A stretch of DNA of 64,000 nt from the NCBI GenBank assembly GCA_021397845.1, contig JAHSVC010000031.1, positions 3,286,001-3,350,000 of the forward strand. The letters run 5' to 3'. This document shows, one piece after another, positions 33,989 through 45,169 of the stretch. Origin of the DNA: Areca catechu (taxonomy: Eukaryota; Streptophyta; Magnoliopsida; Arecales; Arecaceae). A model generated the notes under the pieces. That model had not been told where the DNA came from, ran no database searches, and was given only the letters and a program-made list of their open reading frames with translations. Positions within the stretch are counted from its first letter, which is position 1. Each line of letters starts with the position of its first letter. The position numbers and the translations under genes are program-made.

Positions 33989-35241
33989 CTCCTTATTAAG
34001 ATTAAAATATATTTCTGAATTTTAGATGCATATTTATAAAGTAACATGAGATGTAATATATGTTTGTTATAATGTCACCAATAGGGTTTTCACTCAAACC
34101 CTAATTGTTGTAGAGATATGCATAGAGATCTAGTCATCATACTGAAATAAGGTTGCCCTGGCATAATGGTGGATCCATTATGTGGTAAATGGTTGTCCTA
34201 GTATGATGACACACTAATCACATTTTTGTGTTAATTATGCATATATGTTTGATGTATGCCACTAATTAAGGTTTTCACTTAAACCTTAATTTGCATAGAG
34301 ATATGTTTAGCCTTCTAGTCATCATACTGAAATAAGGTTGCCCTGGCATAATGGTGGATCCATTATGTGGTAAATGGTTGTCCTAGTATGATGGCACACT
34401 ATGGCACATATTTGCTAGAATGTGCTTTGTTTTAATAAAGCCCTCTTTAAACATATTAAGTTGTAGTGTCATATACCAAAAGCAAAATAATCAATATGAT
34501 TAGTTTATCATTCGGTGTCTAGGAAAAGTGGTTCATGATCGGTAAAGAGGACGTGGTTTTTAATTGGTTCCGTTGACTGACCTGGCCAATTCTTATTGGT
34601 GTCTAAGGAAAGCAACGGGGGACTCCCACCACTCTCCCACTTACCTGGCCGGTATGATTAACTTAATTATTGATTAATATGCTCAGTGTAATATTCACTA
34701 CATATGGCTTTCCTTCATGCCAAGTCATTATTATGTTATGATCCATATTAGGTTTGTTGTGTACACACAAGGCCTTTTCTTTATGGTGACTAACATAATT
34801 TTTCTTGGTACATTTGATGCTTATGGAATGATTTATATAATACTTTGTTGTGTACACACAAGGGTATTATGATTAATATCATGACTATATAGCAATGAAG
34901 GGTCTAACTTAACTAAAATATATAGTTTGTTGTGTACACACAAACTATTAATATTTTAGAGGCCAAGATAAGTTGAGAATTGTATGAATTACAATTGGAA
35001 AGAGTTTTTCCTACCTTTGAACTTATATAAGATTTGTTGTGTACACACAAGGTCTTTTATAAGGAATTAGGATCTCAACCCCACTAAGAGAACCAATTAG
35101 GGTTTTTCTCGATCATCACATTGAGGGTTATGATGCTTGATAAAATAGTGGGAGACATAATTAAGTTAAAGTCCTAATTTAATTATGTTTTGTCAACATT
35201 GATTGTCTGCTTATGTAATGTTGTTTGTTAATGTAGATTAA
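33989..35241 (+). other. Element H untranslated leader with duplication, tandem module and hairpins
   Basis: Holds a direct duplication of about 185 bp (about 34057-34238 and 34242-34420), the tandem module at 34512-34650, and four perfect TTGTGTACACACAA repeats at 34757-34770, 34848-34861, 34930-34943 and 35037-35050. No ORF of note. As in retroviral leaders, packaging and dimerisation signals would be expected here. Confidence 0.75.
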
Positions 35242-36060
35242 ATGGCCTCTTCACTCTCACTCCGTAGCATTCTTGATGCAAATAAATTGACTGGACCAAA
35301 CTATGTTGATTGGTTGAGAAACCTGAAGATAGTACTCAGCCAAGAAAGAATTTCTTATATTCTTGATACCCCAACCTTGGAACCATTAGGGGAAGATGCC
35401 TCGCAAGAGGATAAGACCACATATACACGTGGCAAAATGACTCACTTACTGTCAAGTGTATAATGCTTGCCTCTATGACCAATGAGTTACAGAGGCAACA
35501 TGATAGCATGGACACAAACTCCATATTGCTCAATTTAAAAGAACTTTATGGAGAACATAGTCGAACTGCAAGATATGAAATATCTAAGCAGTTATTCCGT
35601 GCAAGGATGACAGAAGGTACATCCGTACAAGACCATGTATTAAAGTTATTGACCTAATCACCCGATTGGTCAATTGGGTTTTGTTATGGATGGGAGTTGA
35701 ATCAGGATTTAATCCTGCAGTCACTCCCAGAGTCATTTTCACAGTTTGTTCTTAATTATCATATGAACAAACTTAACACTTCCTTGCCTGAGCTGTTGAA
35801 TATGTTAAAACAGCAGAGAGCCATTTAAAGAAAAATAAGGCTCCACTTCTTCTTGTGGATGGTGTAAACAAGAAGAAAATAGGCAAAAAGGGTTCCAAGA
35901 GGAGGTTAAACCCAAAAGGGGGCATCAAGAAAAAGAAAGGAAAGAAGGCCTCCGGACAAATGACCTGCTTTCATTGTGGCAAGCCGGGTCACTGGAAAAA
36001 AACTGCAAGGTTTACCTTGCAAGTCTGAAGCCTGGTGCTAGTAATGCACCAACAGGTATG
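35242..36060 (+). pseudogene. gag: Element H gag (frameshifted, possibly by sequence errors)
   Basis: Starts MASSLSLRSILDANKLTGPN at 35242. The frame shifts near 35445, resumes at 35463 (LNLKELYGEHSRTARYEISK), shifts again near 35645 and 35800, and reaches the zinc knuckle CFHCGKPGHWKKNC at 35966-36007. Inside the knuckle the A run has seven A where eight are needed to stay in frame. All catalogued breaks are single-base changes rather than stops at sense codons, which suggests an otherwise complete gag. Confidence 0.8.
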
Positions 36061-36362
36061 TATGAGATACATGCAATTTTGTCATTAGACCTTCTAATTC
36101 AAACTCTTGGGTATTGGATACTGCTTGTGGTCATCATATCTGCAAATCATTGCAGGGACTACAGAACATTAGAGTTTTGAAGGAAGGCGACTTCGAGCTC
36201 TACGGTGCTGGAGGAGATTCCATCCAAGCAGAAGCTGTAGGGACTTATATGTTGAAGCTGCCTTCTGGGAAGATTTTAGAGTTAAAGAATTGTTATTTTA
36301 TGCCTAGAATCATTAAAACATCATATCTGTACCCTTGTTACTTAAACAAGGATATATTATGA
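36061..36362 (+). pseudogene. pol: Element H protease region
   Basis: Open from 36114 to 36362 with DTACGHHICKSLQGLQ (triplet D-T-A at 36117-36125) and LPSGKILELKNCYFMP. The frame upstream is offset by one base. Confidence 0.78.
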
Positions 36363-37435
36363 ATGTAATGAGCAGTGGCTGCTCAATCAGTTTTTCTAAT
36401 GAAATAATATTTAATGGCATATTTTGCAATGGTCTCTTAACTTTATCTTCTGATGACAATATACTACATGTTAGTAATAAACGAAAAAGAGATGAAGTAA
36501 ACAATACTTTACTTTGGCACTGTCGTCTTGGACATATTAGTGAGCAGAGGATTAACAAGTTATACAAGGAAAAATTCCTTAATCCTTATGACTATGAATC
36601 ATTAGGAACTTGTGAATCATGTCTCATGGGTAAAATGACCAAGACTCCATTTAGTGGACATAATGAAAGGACAACAGAGTTATTAGGACTCATACACACT
36701 GATGTATGTGGACCTATGACAACTCAGGCCAAGGGTGGATACTCATATTTCATCACATTCACTGATGATTTTCAAGGTACGGATTTGTGTATCTAATGAA
36801 ACATAAGTCCGAAGCTTTTGAAAATTTTTTAGAGTATCAAAGTATGGTAGAGAAACAAACGGGGAAAAGTATTAAGATCCTTCGATCAGATAGAGGAGGT
36901 GAATACTTATCCACCGAGTTTCTTGATCACCTTAAACAAAAGGGAATCATCTCTGAATGGACTCCTCCTTACACACCACAATTAAATGGTGTTGCTGAAA
37001 GGAAAATCGTACTTTATTAGATATGGTACGGTCCATGATGTGCTTCACAGACTTACCTGTTTCTTTCTGGGGATATGCCTTGGAAACAGCGGCTAATATT
37101 TTGAATAGAGTACCATCCAAATCTGTATCTGGCATTCCATATGAGTTATGGAGGGGAAAGAAACCCAATCTTAAGCACCTTAAGATATGGGGATGTCCAG
37201 CTTATGTCAAAAGAAATTTTGGACAAAAGCTTGATGCTAGAGCAGAAAAATGTCTATTTGTTGGATATCCCAAAATAGTATAGGATATCTATTCTACTAC
37301 CACCCTACTGAACAAAAGATTTTAGTCAGTAGGCATGCCATTTTTATGGAAAAGGAATTCATCCTACAAAGGGCAGTGGGAGAAATATTGAACTTGAAGA
37401 AGTTCAAAAATAGATACATCTCAACAAAATCATAA
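36335..37435 (+). pseudogene. pol: Element H GAG-pre-integrase and integrase (frameshifted)
   Basis: 36335-36796 is open: LLWHCRLGHISEQRINKLYK, CESCLMGKMTKTPFSG, IHTDVCGPM (first catalytic Asp) and FITFTDDF. 36787-37020 has ILRSDRGGEYLSTEF (second catalytic Asp) and LNGVAERK (catalytic Glu). 37023-37283 has the C-terminal CPAYVKRNFGQKLDARAEKC. All three integrase catalytic residues are present, in three frames separated by one-base indels at about 36770, 37005 and 37270. Confidence 0.82.
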
Positions 37436-37487
37436 CACAGTTAGTATAGAACCTGAACACACCACTCCTATCCGTAAGTCTGATAGA

Positions 37488-38465
37488 GTGCGACATGCAC
37501 CTGAAAGGTATGGGTTCATTATTGAAAATAATGAAGCCCGAATCATTGATAATGATGAGCCTCTAACATATACGGATGCTGTCATAAGTAGTGACTCAGA
37601 CAAATGGCTGGAAGCCATGAGATCCGAAATGGACTCCATGTATGTCAACCAAGTCTGGACTTTGGTTGATGCACCAGAGAGTGTTAACCCTATTGGATGC
37701 AAATGGGTCTATAAGAAAAGATTGGGACAGATGGCCAAGTTGAAACTTATAAAGCCAGATTAGTGGCTAAGGTTTCAGACAAAAACAGGGAATAGATTAT
37801 GATGAACATTTTCTCCTGTTGCCATGCTCAAATCTATTCGGATCATGCTTGCTATAGCAGCATATCATGATTATGAAATCTGGCAGATGGATGTGAAACT
37901 GCATTCCTCAATGGTTTCCTTGAGGAAGAGGTTTATATGTCACAGCCAGAAGGTTTTGTCTTGGAGACTAAACCTAATCAGGTATGTAGGCTAAAGAAAT
38001 CTATTTATGGATTAAAGCAAGCATCTAGGAGTTGGAACATCCGATTTGATAAGACAGTCAAAGAATTTGACTTTATCAAAAATGAGGATGAACCTTTGTG
38101 TACAAGAAGACTAGTGGGAGTGCCATAGTTTTCTTGGTTCTGTATGTAGATGACATACTCCTCATTGGAATGATATCCCAATGTTACAATCAGTCAAGGT
38201 ATGGTTATCTAAACAGTTTTCCATGAAAGACTTGGGAGAAGCATCTTATATACTAGGCATCAAGATCTATAGAGATAGATCTAGGAGGATGCTAGGTTTA
38301 TCCCAGTCTAGGTACATTGACCAAGTGCTAAAAAGATTTAGCATGGAGGAAAGTAAAAGAGGTTACTTACCTATTGGTCATGGCATACATCTTTCTAAGA
38401 AGATGTCTCCTAAGACACCTGAAGAAAGAAATAGAATGAATTCGTACCTTATGCTTCGGCAGTAG
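37488..38465 (+). pseudogene. pol: Element H reverse transcriptase (frameshifted)
   Basis: 37488-37763 is the RT entry (VNPIGCKWVYKKRLG). QMDVK...FLNG at about 37883-37915 is short of one base. 37937-38128 has KSIYGLKQASRSWN. The catalytic YVDD is intact at 38143-38154 followed by ILLIG; a G run after it has two G where C has three. 38181-38465 is MKDLGEASYILGIKIYRDRS and on to RGYLPIGHGIHLS. Breaks are one-base indels. Confidence 0.85.
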
Positions 38466-38473
38466 GGTCTATT

Positions 38474-39127
38474 ATGTATGCTATGTTATGTACTAGGCCT
38501 GATGTGGCATATGCCTTAGGTATAGCCAGCAGGTTTCAGGCTGATCCAGGAGAGGATCATTGGAAGGCTGTGAAAAATATTCTTAAGTACTTAAGAAGAA
38601 CTAAGGATATTTTTCTAATATACGGAGGATCTGATCTTAAACTAGAAGCTTATTCAGATTCTAGTTTTCAATCAGATCCAGATGACAGCAAATCTATATC
38701 TGGGTATGTTTTTACCCTTAATGGAGGAGCTGTAAGCTGGAAAAGTTCTAAACAGCAAACTGTAGCTGACTCAACAACTGAGGCAGAGTACATTGCTGTT
38801 AGTGAAGCTGCCAAGGAAGCTGTCTGGATGAAGAAGTTCATATCAGAGTTGGGCGTAGTTCCTGAGATTGAAGGTCCAGTATCACTTTACTGTGATAATA
38901 CGGGGGCTGTTGCTCAAGCAAAGGAACCAAGAGCTCATCACAAATCAAAGCACATTCTGAGACGCTTCCATCTCGTTCGAGAGATTGTCGAAAGACAAGA
39001 AGTCTGCATTAAAAGGGTAGAAACGAAGAACAACGTAGCAGACCCGTTCACTAAGGCTCTATCACAGCGAGAGTTTGATCGCCACCTTGATTGTATGGGG
39101 TTAAGATTTAAAGGCGATTGGCTTTAG
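38474..39127 (+). CDS. pol: Element H RNase H, 217 codons open
   Basis: Open C-terminal part of the copia polyprotein. RPDVAYALGIASRFQ connection, then RNase H with Asp in AYSDSSF, Glu in EAEYIAV, Asp in YCDNTGAVAQ and Asp in VADPFTKAL, all four expected acidic residues. Ends GLRFKGDWL and TAG just before the PPT. The Met is internal to the polyprotein. C's matching segment has stops and a lost Asp, so this is the best preserved copy in its family here. Confidence 0.88.
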   Translation: MYAMLCTRPDVAYALGIASRFQADPGEDHWKAVKNILKYLRRTKDIFLIYGGSDLKLEAYSDSSFQSDPDDSKSISGYVFTLNGGAVSWKSSKQQTVADSTTEAEYIAVSEAAKEAVWMKKFISELGVVPEIEGPVSLYCDNTGAVAQAKEPRAHHKSKHILRRFHLVREIVERQEVCIKRVETKNNVADPFTKALSQREFDRHLDCMGLRFKGDWL

Positions 39128-39130
39128 TGC

Positions 39131-39141
39131 AAGTGGGAGAT
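39131..39141 (+). promoter_or_regulatory. Element H polypurine tract
   Basis: AAGTGGGAGAT directly before the 3' LTR at 39142. Confidence 0.85.
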
Positions 39142-41459
39142 TGAAAGATTGTGCCCTGAAAGCCAATTGAAATATTGTAATTTTGATCCCAAAATCAATG
39201 AATTGACATTTTATAAAGGCATTATTTTCATCATTTGCTGTGTCTTTTTGATTTTATGATGAACCCCATAGATTAGGGCTATGGTTCTAGGGTTATGATG
39301 AGATCATACCAGTGAGACCTAAAGCCTTAAAACCTAATCTAAAATATTCCTGGTCGATGGGACATTGAGTTGGGGATCAATGTTTCCGGCAAGACCAGCA
39401 CATCCTATATATGTTTTGTAATAAGGGTGACTGATCTCACAGTCACTTGTGTTTGACACTAATACTAGGATGTGAGTGTTCATTGAGAATGAGTTCACTG
39501 AATTGATCCAGATTGAGAATATCTAATAGATAATTCTCATAGTGGGAGTAGTGCATGTGGTCCTTTGACCTGAGACTACCATAGTACCTTATATACATGA
39601 ATCCATACTTTGGTTCGCAGTCAATCATGACACTGAGTCATGCACGAGGTGATACTGGTTATGGTGGATTGTATATGGAGGTTGTGAGTAGGTCAACAAG
39701 GAATTGATCAGCCCTAGTAAGAGGGAATAGCATCCAGCTAATTTCAAATGATGGATTCAGGAAACCTTTGATCAAAGTATGAACATTAGAGTTATTTTCT
39801 AATGGTTCATTAATGAATCATCATTATAAAGATTGAGCTAGGGATGAATATGAAAATTGGATTTGACAAATATCCATATTCATAATCATATCGGGATGCA
39901 AGTTGATCAAAGGACTGAATTGCCCGGTAACTCACCACTGAAGGTATTTTGGTAATTCCACCAAAATTCCACATCTTCCGGGTAGACATGATACGTTGCT
40001 AGACGTCAATCTTGTCTTGTAGGTATATGATTGAGTCATGGTAATTCAAATCAGTCAATTTGAATTAGATTCTAATTGACCGAGTCGAGCTAGTTTGAGT
40101 TGACCTAAATCGGCTTAGTTGAGATCTAACCGAATTAAGTCAAATAGCACTCGGACCTACTGCTGGCTAGGTGTGGAACCCAATGGGTCACACACAAAGA
40201 AAATTGATGAAGGATTTATTTTGGAATTAAATCATGTTTGCAGGATAAACACACTAGCATGTGTTGCAGACCAAATTTCTATTCGAATTTGGTTCCGAAT
40301 TGGGCTTAATTGGGTTCTAATTGAACCAGATTAAGGTCCAATTTAATTTTTAGGACATTGGGCTAACCCATGGCTGAACCCAAGTGAACTTAGTTCACTG
40401 AGACCCTCTCTCCAAGCCGCCCCCTCCCTCTTCTCACACCCGCGCGCGCCAAGAAAGAAAGTCCACGCGCGTGGACTTCTCTTAAAACGCGTGAGAAAGA
40501 AAAACGTCGGAGAAAAATTTGAAAAGGGCGTTTCAGATCCTTGTCTGGCGCCCTTGGATCTGGATCTGATGGCCAGAAAAATTTAAGAAAAATCCGTCGC
40601 TTTTCGGTCGCAAATCCGTCTCCAAAAGTCGCGATCCTTCCTGAAGTTTTTCCGAGAGTTCTCCTCGTCGGAAAAACGAAAATCAAATCGAAGAATCATG
40701 ATTTTTGGTTGAGGGGACGCGTGAGGAATGAGGGATCGTGATCCCTGGGGTTTCAGAGGGTTGCGTTGTTTCGAGATGACACCCCTCTGAGATCTATAAA
40801 TAGGGTTGGGGTTCTCGGGGGTTTTCACGCAACATAGTTCAGAGATCCAATTCCCTCACTTCCTCTCCAGAATACTCCTTCCTCTTGTTCTTGTTGGGTA
40901 TTGTTTCCCTTACAGAGGTATCCTCTGTCGAAACTCTGACCCTAAACAAGAATAAGAAGAAGGTCTTGAACGGTAAAGGAAAGAACAGGAAAGGATCTTT
41001 TCTTCTTTTCTTTCTTGAATTAAGACTTTGACTGTCTTAATTTTTTTCTTCCAATTCAATTCAAGAAAAGGGATTCAAGAAAGGGAATTCTTGAAGAAAA
41101 TTCAAGAAGAGGAAAGAAGGAAGAAAAGGAAATTTTCAAGAAAGAAAATTTCAGCCTAAAGGTCCAAGAATTGAATTCTTGAAAAAGAATTCAAGAAGAG
41201 GAACCAAGAAATAGAAATTTTGTCTTCATTGTTTTTCTGTGTGGATCACCATTGGAGGGTGAACATTTGGGCACCTGGTGGAGATTCAGAGTTTGGATTT
41301 TGCGATACAGGTTAGTATCTTAATTTGAGATTAAATCTTATATAAACATCTTATATGTTTTAATTCTTTTAAGGAGATTTTGGTTTGAAGGTTTGGTGAA
41401 GATTTCATTAAGATAAAAATTTTGAAATCTATGATTCCGCCTTGCCACCGAACCCTACA
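39142..41459 (+). repeat. Element H 3' LTR (2318 bp)
   Basis: Same ends as 31664-33975. TATA box at 40795-40802 and 20-bp palindrome at 40459-40478. Differences from the 5' copy are nearly all one-base indels in runs of A, G, C or T; the few substitutions cluster in the CG-rich block. Confidence 0.92.
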
Positions 41460-41464
41460 AACCC

Positions 41465-42725
41465 AATTTAAGTCCCACTTAAATTGGATAGCCCAAATAG
41501 CAAGCTAATAAACCCAATTCATTGGGTTAGGAGTTGGGCTAGCCAACATATGCTAGTATGTCAATTAGCTAGCCATTACGATCCTTTGACCTTAATAAAA
41601 ATATAATTGACTTTCTTGGCCAATTCCCTAATGTGTGTGACCTTTTGGATTTCACATCTAGCAAGCAGTAGGTCTAGGTCCAAGCCAATTTGATCTAATT
41701 AAAACCAATTGACCTAATTAGGTCAAATTGAGCTGACCTAATTTGCAAATTTGAACAAGCTTCCAAATTGACCCATGAATCCAATCAATTTGATTCATGA
41801 AAACCTACAAGACATGATTTATGTCTAGCAATGTATCATGCCTACCTGAAAGATGAGGAATTTGGTGAAAATTATTAAAATATCCTTCAGTAAAAATTAC
41901 CATGCAATTCAATCCTTCGATCTGCCTTTATCCTAAATAAATGATGGGCATGGATAAATGTCAAACCCTAACACTTAATCATTTCAAATCTCAATTCGAT
42001 AATGAAGACTCGATCAATGAAAATTAGAAGTCCTATATAATCTTATCATGCTTTGATCAAAGACTTTCTAAGTCATCATTTGAAGAGATCACATGGGATA
42101 ACTTCTCCCCTTACTAGGAGTGATCGATTCCTTGTTAACTTACTCATTACCTTCATACACAATCCACCATATCCAGAAGCACCCCATACATGACTTAATT
42201 GCCATGAATGAGTATTTACCAAAACATGGTTCATGTGCATAAGATACTTTGGTAGTCTCAGTTCTAAGGATCATATGCACAACTCCCACTAAGACAACAT
42301 TGTTTTGACAAGCAAGTAAGACTTCCATTTGATATTCTCTTGTCGGATCAGTTCAGTGAGCTAATACCCTAATGAGCACCCATATCCTTGTATTAGTATC
42401 TACATAAGTGACTATGAGACCAACCACCCTCTCCACCGAGCAACATAAGATGTGCTAGTCTTACCGGATTCATCGATCCCCGAATCGATTATCCAATGGC
42501 TAGAAATATTTTAGATTAGAGTTCATAGGAACTTAGGTCTTACCATTATGATCTCCATCATAATCCTAATTCCATTATCCTAACCTATGGGATTCATCAT
42601 AATTTTGATAAGATGCGGCAGTATGATAAATCAAATGCTTTTTGTTAATAAGTAATATTATATACAAGTTGGAAGATCATAGGAATGCCCATACAAAGAT
42701 TGGCTTTTAGGTTACCATTCTTTCA
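41465..42725 (-). repeat. Element B 5' LTR, second part
   Basis: Resumes B's LTR after H and ends at 42725 with ATTCTTTCA, matching the 3' LTR remnant at 3846-4020. It shares with C and H the LTR stretch around gcatgatac and tgctagacat (about 41818-41852, reversed), showing the three LTR families are related. Confidence 0.8.
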
Positions 42726-43151
42726 TGGGAGACATTAGTCAAAAACTTATTATAAGGGCCAGCTAGAAAGCTTAAAAGATTAGGCATTACACGGTCTATA
42801 TTAAAAAAGGTAAAAAAGTGAAAGAAAAGTGTAACAATAAAAGGAACATACTTGCACTAAAATAACATCTCACCACTCCAAGGGAGTAAAAGATTTAGAA
42901 ATAACAATTTAAGTTGGTCAAAAATTATCTTGGGAAAAGTGGAGTTTGCACTGAACCAATTTACTTGAAGCTATTAATATCCCAATGACTTGTTTCATCT
43001 ACTATCTAATGAGAAATCTTCTACTTATGAGAAAGGTATGAGAACAACCTTTAAGTTTGGGTAAACTTGTGTAAGGTATTAAGAGTTTTTGGTAGCCTCC
43101 TTAATTATTTTCTAATAAGTAATTCATGAACTATTTTTACTCGAGGATGAG
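42726..43151. other. Unassigned sequence between elements B and I
   Basis: AT-rich, no ORF, no LTR ends, no similarity noticed to other parts of the window. It may be old host DNA or an unrecognised retroelement fragment. Confidence 0.5.
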
Positions 43152-44511
43152 TGTTGCCCAGTTGGCTAATCCAAGAAGGGGGATGAACTGGGTTTGTAAA
43201 AATTTTAGCAAGTATGTGCCTTTTGAAACCTTATATGGTGAGTGAAGTAGATAGAGTATTGCATGCGGTATTAAATAAGAATACAAAAGTAAGAGCAAAT
43301 ACAAACACCACATGATTTAGAGTGGTTTGGAGCAACCCAGCTCCTACGTCCACTACCCAAGGTGCACTCTTGAATTTCCATTATATTCACCCTGAATACA
43401 GTCAGATTGATTTTCTACGGCTCACAATCCAAACCTTAATACACAGTTAGTTTTCCTGGGCTCACTAACAATCAAACTTGGTTTTCAAGGCTAACCAACA
43501 ACCTAAAATTAACTCATAAGCTATAGCCACCTGCTATACTTGTAGCAACTCAAAAATCGAGTAGCAAAAGAAAGCAACACTAAAACAGATCCAATGTGTT
43601 GAATGGTTATAGTTGAAGCTCTTAACGAAGCCTTCTTAAATGCTTATTCAATGCTCTTCAAGCCTCTCTTAATTCTTCAAAGATTAACTCAAGAAGGTAG
43701 TTGGAAGTTGTTGGAGAACTTGAGTTTCTACTTGAAAGCTCTTAGTATGATCAATACCCTCATAAAAAAAACTTTTCTTCTCTTAAATCCATCATTTATA
43801 ACTTCTTGAAGTTATCTCAGATGAATATGGCCATTGGAATATCTTGGAAATCAAAAACTAGCCATTGGGAGTCTTGAAATTCAAAAATTTTGAATTTTGG
43901 AACTATCTATTACTGCTAAAACCAATGGAAGGTGAGTCGGCTCGAAGGACTTGAGTTAGCCCAAATGATTAGTGGCCTAAAAGGTAGTCATTCTGTAGTC
44001 AGTGAGTGTTGGCTCTTGTTAATTTAAAGTTGGCTCGGCTGAATGAAATCTCAGAAGCAACTTTCTATGACTCTATAAGAGTCAACTTTGATTTTCTTAG
44101 AGTTGGCTTGGATGTCCTGTATTAGAAAAATGCTGTGCCATGCCAAGAAATGTATTTGCTCTATTCATTAGAGTTGGCTCGAGTTGAAATTTCTTTAAAG
44201 GCTTTCAAATAGCTTCAAACTACTTCCAAACAAATTCTAAACCTATTCTAAAATATTTATACTTAAAATTACATCGATTTGACCCTTTTTTCTGAATATA
44301 CAACTGAATTTACTTAGGGCTCTTAAATGATTGAAAATACATGAAACTTTTTCTTGAATACATTGATGCATTCCAATGGTCTTGAGAAACATAGGGTTGA
44401 TGATTGTCCATTAAAAATGTCCTACAAAAACTTCTAAACACTTAAAAAGCATTAGTAACAAATGCATGCTTCAATATTTTGTAATCATCAAAATCATTCC
44501 AGGGGTCAATA
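43152..44511 (-). repeat. Element I 3' LTR (1360 bp)
   Basis: Plus-strand start TGTTGCCCAG as in A; other end GTCAATA, probably a mutated CAACA. Contains several copies of a GAGTTGGCTCG-like motif (e.g. about 43930-43945, 44028-44040, 44102-44112, 44168-44180) in the place where A carries its GTGTCGAC palindromes. Confidence 0.8.
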
Positions 44512-44526
44512 ATCTCTCCCTTTTTG
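44512..44526 (-). promoter_or_regulatory. Element I polypurine tract
   Basis: The minus strand reads ATCAAAAAGGGAGAG at the LTR border, the usual SIRE-type tract. Confidence 0.75.
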
Positions 44527-45169
44527 ATGATGACAAAATACTGGGCATGGAAAGAATAAGTACCTTTACATTTGCAACTATATCAGAGTAAATGAGTTTA
44601 GAATATGCTATACAGTATGTCATACCAAGCAATTCTAGTTTTGATTTATATTCAATCTAATGTTTGGTCTATTGTAAGAAGACATAGGAATTCATTTTAC
44701 AAATTAACTGAGGTGTTAGAGCTATTGAGTGAAATGTCAAGGCTGTCAATACATTATAGCTAATTTTTATAAATATTCCAAGGCTTATTGTAATTTTTAT
44801 GAGTCTTTAATGAGAATACTCCCCTTGCTCAACCATGTTGCACAAGTGTCACAATTGTACAATTCTTTGCAAAATCTTAGATTACTAAAAAATTGCTAAA
44901 TTTTAGATTACTTCTCTCCTTTTCCTTGCATATTTTCTTTTATTACACATTTTCCATGCATCACATGATATTACTCGCCCTTTTTGTTATCAACAAAAGG
45001 TGTAAAATACTCCCCCTTACTATAAAAGTTATATATCAAGAGAGTAAAAAAGTAACCATTGCTCATGAAAGATACAACAAAGCACACATATATATATCAT
45101 CAAAGTTTTGATACAAAAAGTGGCTGAACTATGATACTATCAACATGCAAAGATAGGAGCTAGTAAGAC
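44527..45169 (-). other. Element I spacer between env-like ORF and PPT
   Basis: AT-rich 3' non-coding sequence of the element. No convincing ORF on either strand. Confidence 0.6.

Larger units (their letters stand above)
31664..41459 (+). mobile_element. Element H: youngest complete Ty1-copia retrotransposon, in element B 5' LTR
   Basis: Plus-strand element, 9.8 kb: 5' LTR 31664-33975, PBS 33977-33988, leader, gag 35242, pol to 39127, PPT, 3' LTR 39142-41459. Target duplication AACCC at 31659-31663 and 41460-41464. By eye the first roughly 900 aligned LTR bases show no substitution but about ten one- or two-base indels, so insertion was recent. Catalytic motifs are intact but the reading frame is cut by many single-base indels, mostly in homopolymers. 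Confidence 0.93.
3846..42725 (-). mobile_element. Element B: Ty1-copia retrotransposon split by four nested insertions
   Basis: Minus-strand copia element, oldest layer of the left half. Its pieces are: 3' LTR remnant 3846-4020; internal 4021-6953, 18285-19482 and 29612-30590; 5' LTR 30591-31663 and 41465-42725. The gaps are elements C, G and H, each with LTR ends and a 5-bp target duplication; element A truncates the far end. The joined 5' LTR would be about 2.33 kb, close to C and H. Homology to C and H runs through gag, pol, leader and LTR, so the three are related families. Coding regions carry many stops and indels. Confidence 0.85.

Noticed and set aside
42140..42328. 62-codon minus-strand ORF as a host gene
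   Set aside because: It is within B's 5' LTR and shows no domain.
42726..43151. Host exon between elements B and I
   Set aside because: No open frame or splice-like structure; too short and AT-rich to support a gene call.
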